Of a DNA stretch of 5,666 nt, positions 4,174-5,666 are shown piece after piece. Each line of letters opens with the position of its first letter. The stretch's first letter is position 1. Below the pieces are notes generated by a model. It saw only the letters and a list, made by a program, of their open reading frames with translations, did not search any database and had not been told where the DNA came from. The stretch comes from Bacillota bacterium (GTDB lineage: Bacteria; Bacillota; Clostridia; Peptostreptococcales; Anaerovoracaceae): NCBI GenBank assembly GCA_017431395.1, contig JAFRLD010000173.1, forward strand, positions 1 to 5,666. Reading direction: 5' to 3'. Made by a program: the position numbers and the translations under genes.

Positions 4174-5666
4174 TCAGATGATCCCGTCTTCCTTCAGTTT
4201 CCCGATGATCCTCTGGGTGTTCCTGCCATCATGGAATGCGACGATGTTCCCGTACCGCCGCTTATAGAGGGGGCTCTGCCCCTCCTCATAGTTCTTTCGG
4301 ATGCAGCTTGCAAGCTGGTCCGCATTATAGCAGACATCCCCGAACACATTGTATTCATTGATCATCAGATGGGCGTGCCCGTACCGGCGCATGCATTCTT
4401 CTTTCTCTTCCCAGTAGAAGATCACATTAGTGCCCCGGTAGAACGCATCATAAGCGATGGAGGAATAGTCCGTGATCAGAAGGCGTGTGCGCTCCAGCGT
4501 ATCGTTGTGGGACAGTTCAGGCCGCAGGAAACGCGTGAGACCGGTCTCCTTTCGCTGCATCATCTCCTCCATCAACGGATGAGGCTTGATGACGATCTTC
4601 TCCTGCAGGTCCTCCGGAATGACGCTTACCATCCGCTCCATCATCTTGTAATACCCGGTGGCTTCAAAATCCTTCTGGGCCAGATTGGTTTCCCACCGCC
4701 GCCAGGTGGGCATGATCATGATCATGTCCGCATCATCCTTCAGGATGCTGCGGTCGAACTTGGCCAGACCGGTCACATACATGTCTTCGTGGCGGAAGCC
4801 CCCAAGACGCACGAAATGCATGGCCTCCGCCTCCGAGGAGACCACCGCCCGGTAGCATTTCAGATCGTGGTTCGAGAAGAAGACCCTCATGTCCGCATCC
4901 AGCGAGACCATATACATGACGCCGTGCTGCAAAAAGACCTGTGTCAGGTCCCTGCTCTGCATCTTCGCCATGAGGTGGCGGTTGGCCGCCCGCAGCTGCA
5001 TGGCGTGGTCGATGTTCTCGGTGCCGACGAACTTCTGACAGCGCAGGAAGGCCACGAGATGGGCGAAACTGTCCTTCATAAGCAGGTGTTTCCGGTATTT
5101 CTCCGGCAACCCCGCGATTTGCGGATTGCCTTCGTTGATGATGTACCGGATGTTCTCATATCCCTGATCGATCAGTTCTTCAAAGAGAACAGAGGCGCTC
5201 TCCTCGTACCGGGAAGATTCCTTCTCGAACATCAGGACCTCATCCGAAGGACCTTTTATCCTGGCAAGGAGCCAGGCGCAGAAAACGCGGAACCGCTGGC
5301 CGGCACTGTCATAGAGGTTTTCGGGACGGACCACGAACCAGAGCTTATTGTTCACGGTCTGCCGGAAGTACATGACCTTATCTCCCGCCCGGAACAAGCG
5401 GCTGTTGCGGAACGACCCTTTTCGCCGCTTCAGGATCCGGTAGGCGACACCGCACATCCGGATATCCCCGTAGTACAGGTATACCCTGTTCTGCACGTCC
5501 AGTTGCAACGCGTCTGAGCGGCGGATCTTCATGGTGAATCCATAGAGCCTGTAGCCTGCAATAAAACGCAAGCCTTTCTTTAGTGAAAAGTGAGATTCGA
5601 TCGGAAAATCCGGTGCCTTGAAGACGCGAAAGCTGAGCTTCCCTATGTCCTTCTTTCCTTTGATCG
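4174..5666 (-). CDS. CDP-glycerol glycerophosphotransferase-family protein (TagB/TagF-like), 5' end outside window
   Basis: The frame is open to the right edge and 496 codons are visible. A TTG at 5571 could be mistaken for the start, but the frame continues for 31 more codons upstream with protein-like content and no ATG, so the gene begins outside. Numbering residues from that TTG, 1-105 form a strand-rich, basic N-terminal region (YLYYGDIRM at 31-39, YFRQTVNNKLWFVVR at 68-82) like that preceding the catalytic domain in some clostridial and streptococcal members. The catalytic part shows FLQHGVMYM at 213-221 with His216, MPTWR at 287-291, KPHP at 329-332 with His331, and LLITDYSSIAYDAF at 364-377. 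The enzyme should transfer an alditol phosphate to a wall polymer at the cytoplasmic membrane face. Its HGVMYM in place of HGTPLK marks a different subgroup from the gene that follows 1 nt downstream, so the two probably do different steps. Confidence 0.87.
   Translation of the reverse strand, partial: IKGKKDIGKLSFRVFKAPDFPIESHFSLKKGLRFIAGYRLYGFTMKIRRSDALQLDVQNRVYLYYGDIRMCGVAYRILKRRKGSFRNSRLFRAGDKVMYFRQTVNNKLWFVVRPENLYDSAGQRFRVFCAWLLARIKGPSDEVLMFEKESSRYEESASVLFEELIDQGYENIRYIINEGNPQIAGLPEKYRKHLLMKDSFAHLVAFLRCQKFVGTENIDHAMQLRAANRHLMAKMQSRDLTQVFLQHGVMYMVSLDADMRVFFSNHDLKCYRAVVSSEAEAMHFVRLGGFRHEDMYVTGLAKFDRSILKDDADMIMIMPTWRRWETNLAQKDFEATGYYKMMERMVSVIPEDLQEKIVIKPHPLMEEMMQRKETGLTRFLRPELSHNDTLERTRLLITDYSSIAYDAFYRGTNVIFYWEEKEECMRRYGHAHLMINEYNVFGDVCYNADQLASCIRKNYEEGQSPLYKRRYGNIVAFHDGRNTQRIIGKLKEDGII

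Noticed and set aside
4711..4726. A 16-bp perfect palindrome, CATGATCATGATCATG, considered as a binding or replication-related site.
   Set aside because: It encodes the Met-Ile-Met-Ile-Met strand just before the conserved PTWR motif, and repeated ATG ATC codons produce the palindrome automatically.
4003..5517. A 504-codon open frame on the plus strand opposite the second TagB/TagF-like gene.
   Set aside because: This is the same codon-register effect. It also overlaps the antisense of two genes and is rich in His, Asp and Arg from reversed codons.

Overview
This window looks like part of a cell-surface polymer locus of a Gram-positive bacterium. It is moderately GC-rich, and a member of the Clostridia or a related Bacillota lineage is the best guess. 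The guess rests on two adjacent genes of the CDP-glycerol glycerophosphotransferase (TagB/TagF) family, which are typical of teichoic-acid-like wall polymers, on AGGAGG-type ribosome sites and on sigma-A-like promoters. It is an inference from gene content, not a taxonomic assignment. I see no tRNA, rRNA, CRISPR array or insertion sequence.

Layout from right to left on the minus strand. A long TagB/TagF-family protein enters from beyond the right edge (4174-5666, 5' end outside the window). After a 1-nt gap comes a second TagB/TagF-family protein (2541-4172). Its last ~135 residues look like the beginning of a GT-B glycosyltransferase domain that stops early. A single plus-strand gene, a compact DegT-like PLP aminotransferase (1566-2546), meets it tail to tail with a 6-bp overlap. 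Past a 146-bp divergent intergenic region the minus strand resumes with an ArnC/GtrB-type polyprenyl-phosphate glycosyltransferase (436-1419), a small four-helix SMR/EamA-like membrane protein (59-439), and the first 19 codons of a second such protein (1-57) running off the left edge. These last three are packed with a 4-nt overlap and a 1-nt gap.

How the genes may work together (inference): the two glycerophosphotransferase-family enzymes would transfer polyol phosphate units to a lipid-linked wall polymer on the cytoplasmic face. The glycosyltransferase would load a sugar onto undecaprenyl phosphate, and the SMR-like pair would carry it across the membrane so the polymer can be decorated outside. 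The aminotransferase could make an amino sugar for the same polymer.

The most interesting features are architectural. One antisense gene sits between two same-strand modules, with no clear intrinsic terminator at the convergent junction. Both convergent genes end on the same palindromic hexamer TTATAA. The glycerophosphotransferase appears truncated exactly there. The divergent intergenic region carries back-to-back promoter-like elements, with a 15-bp dyad over the expected minus-strand start point. I did not find a clearly new biological system; the strongest leads are this junction and the antisense arrangement.
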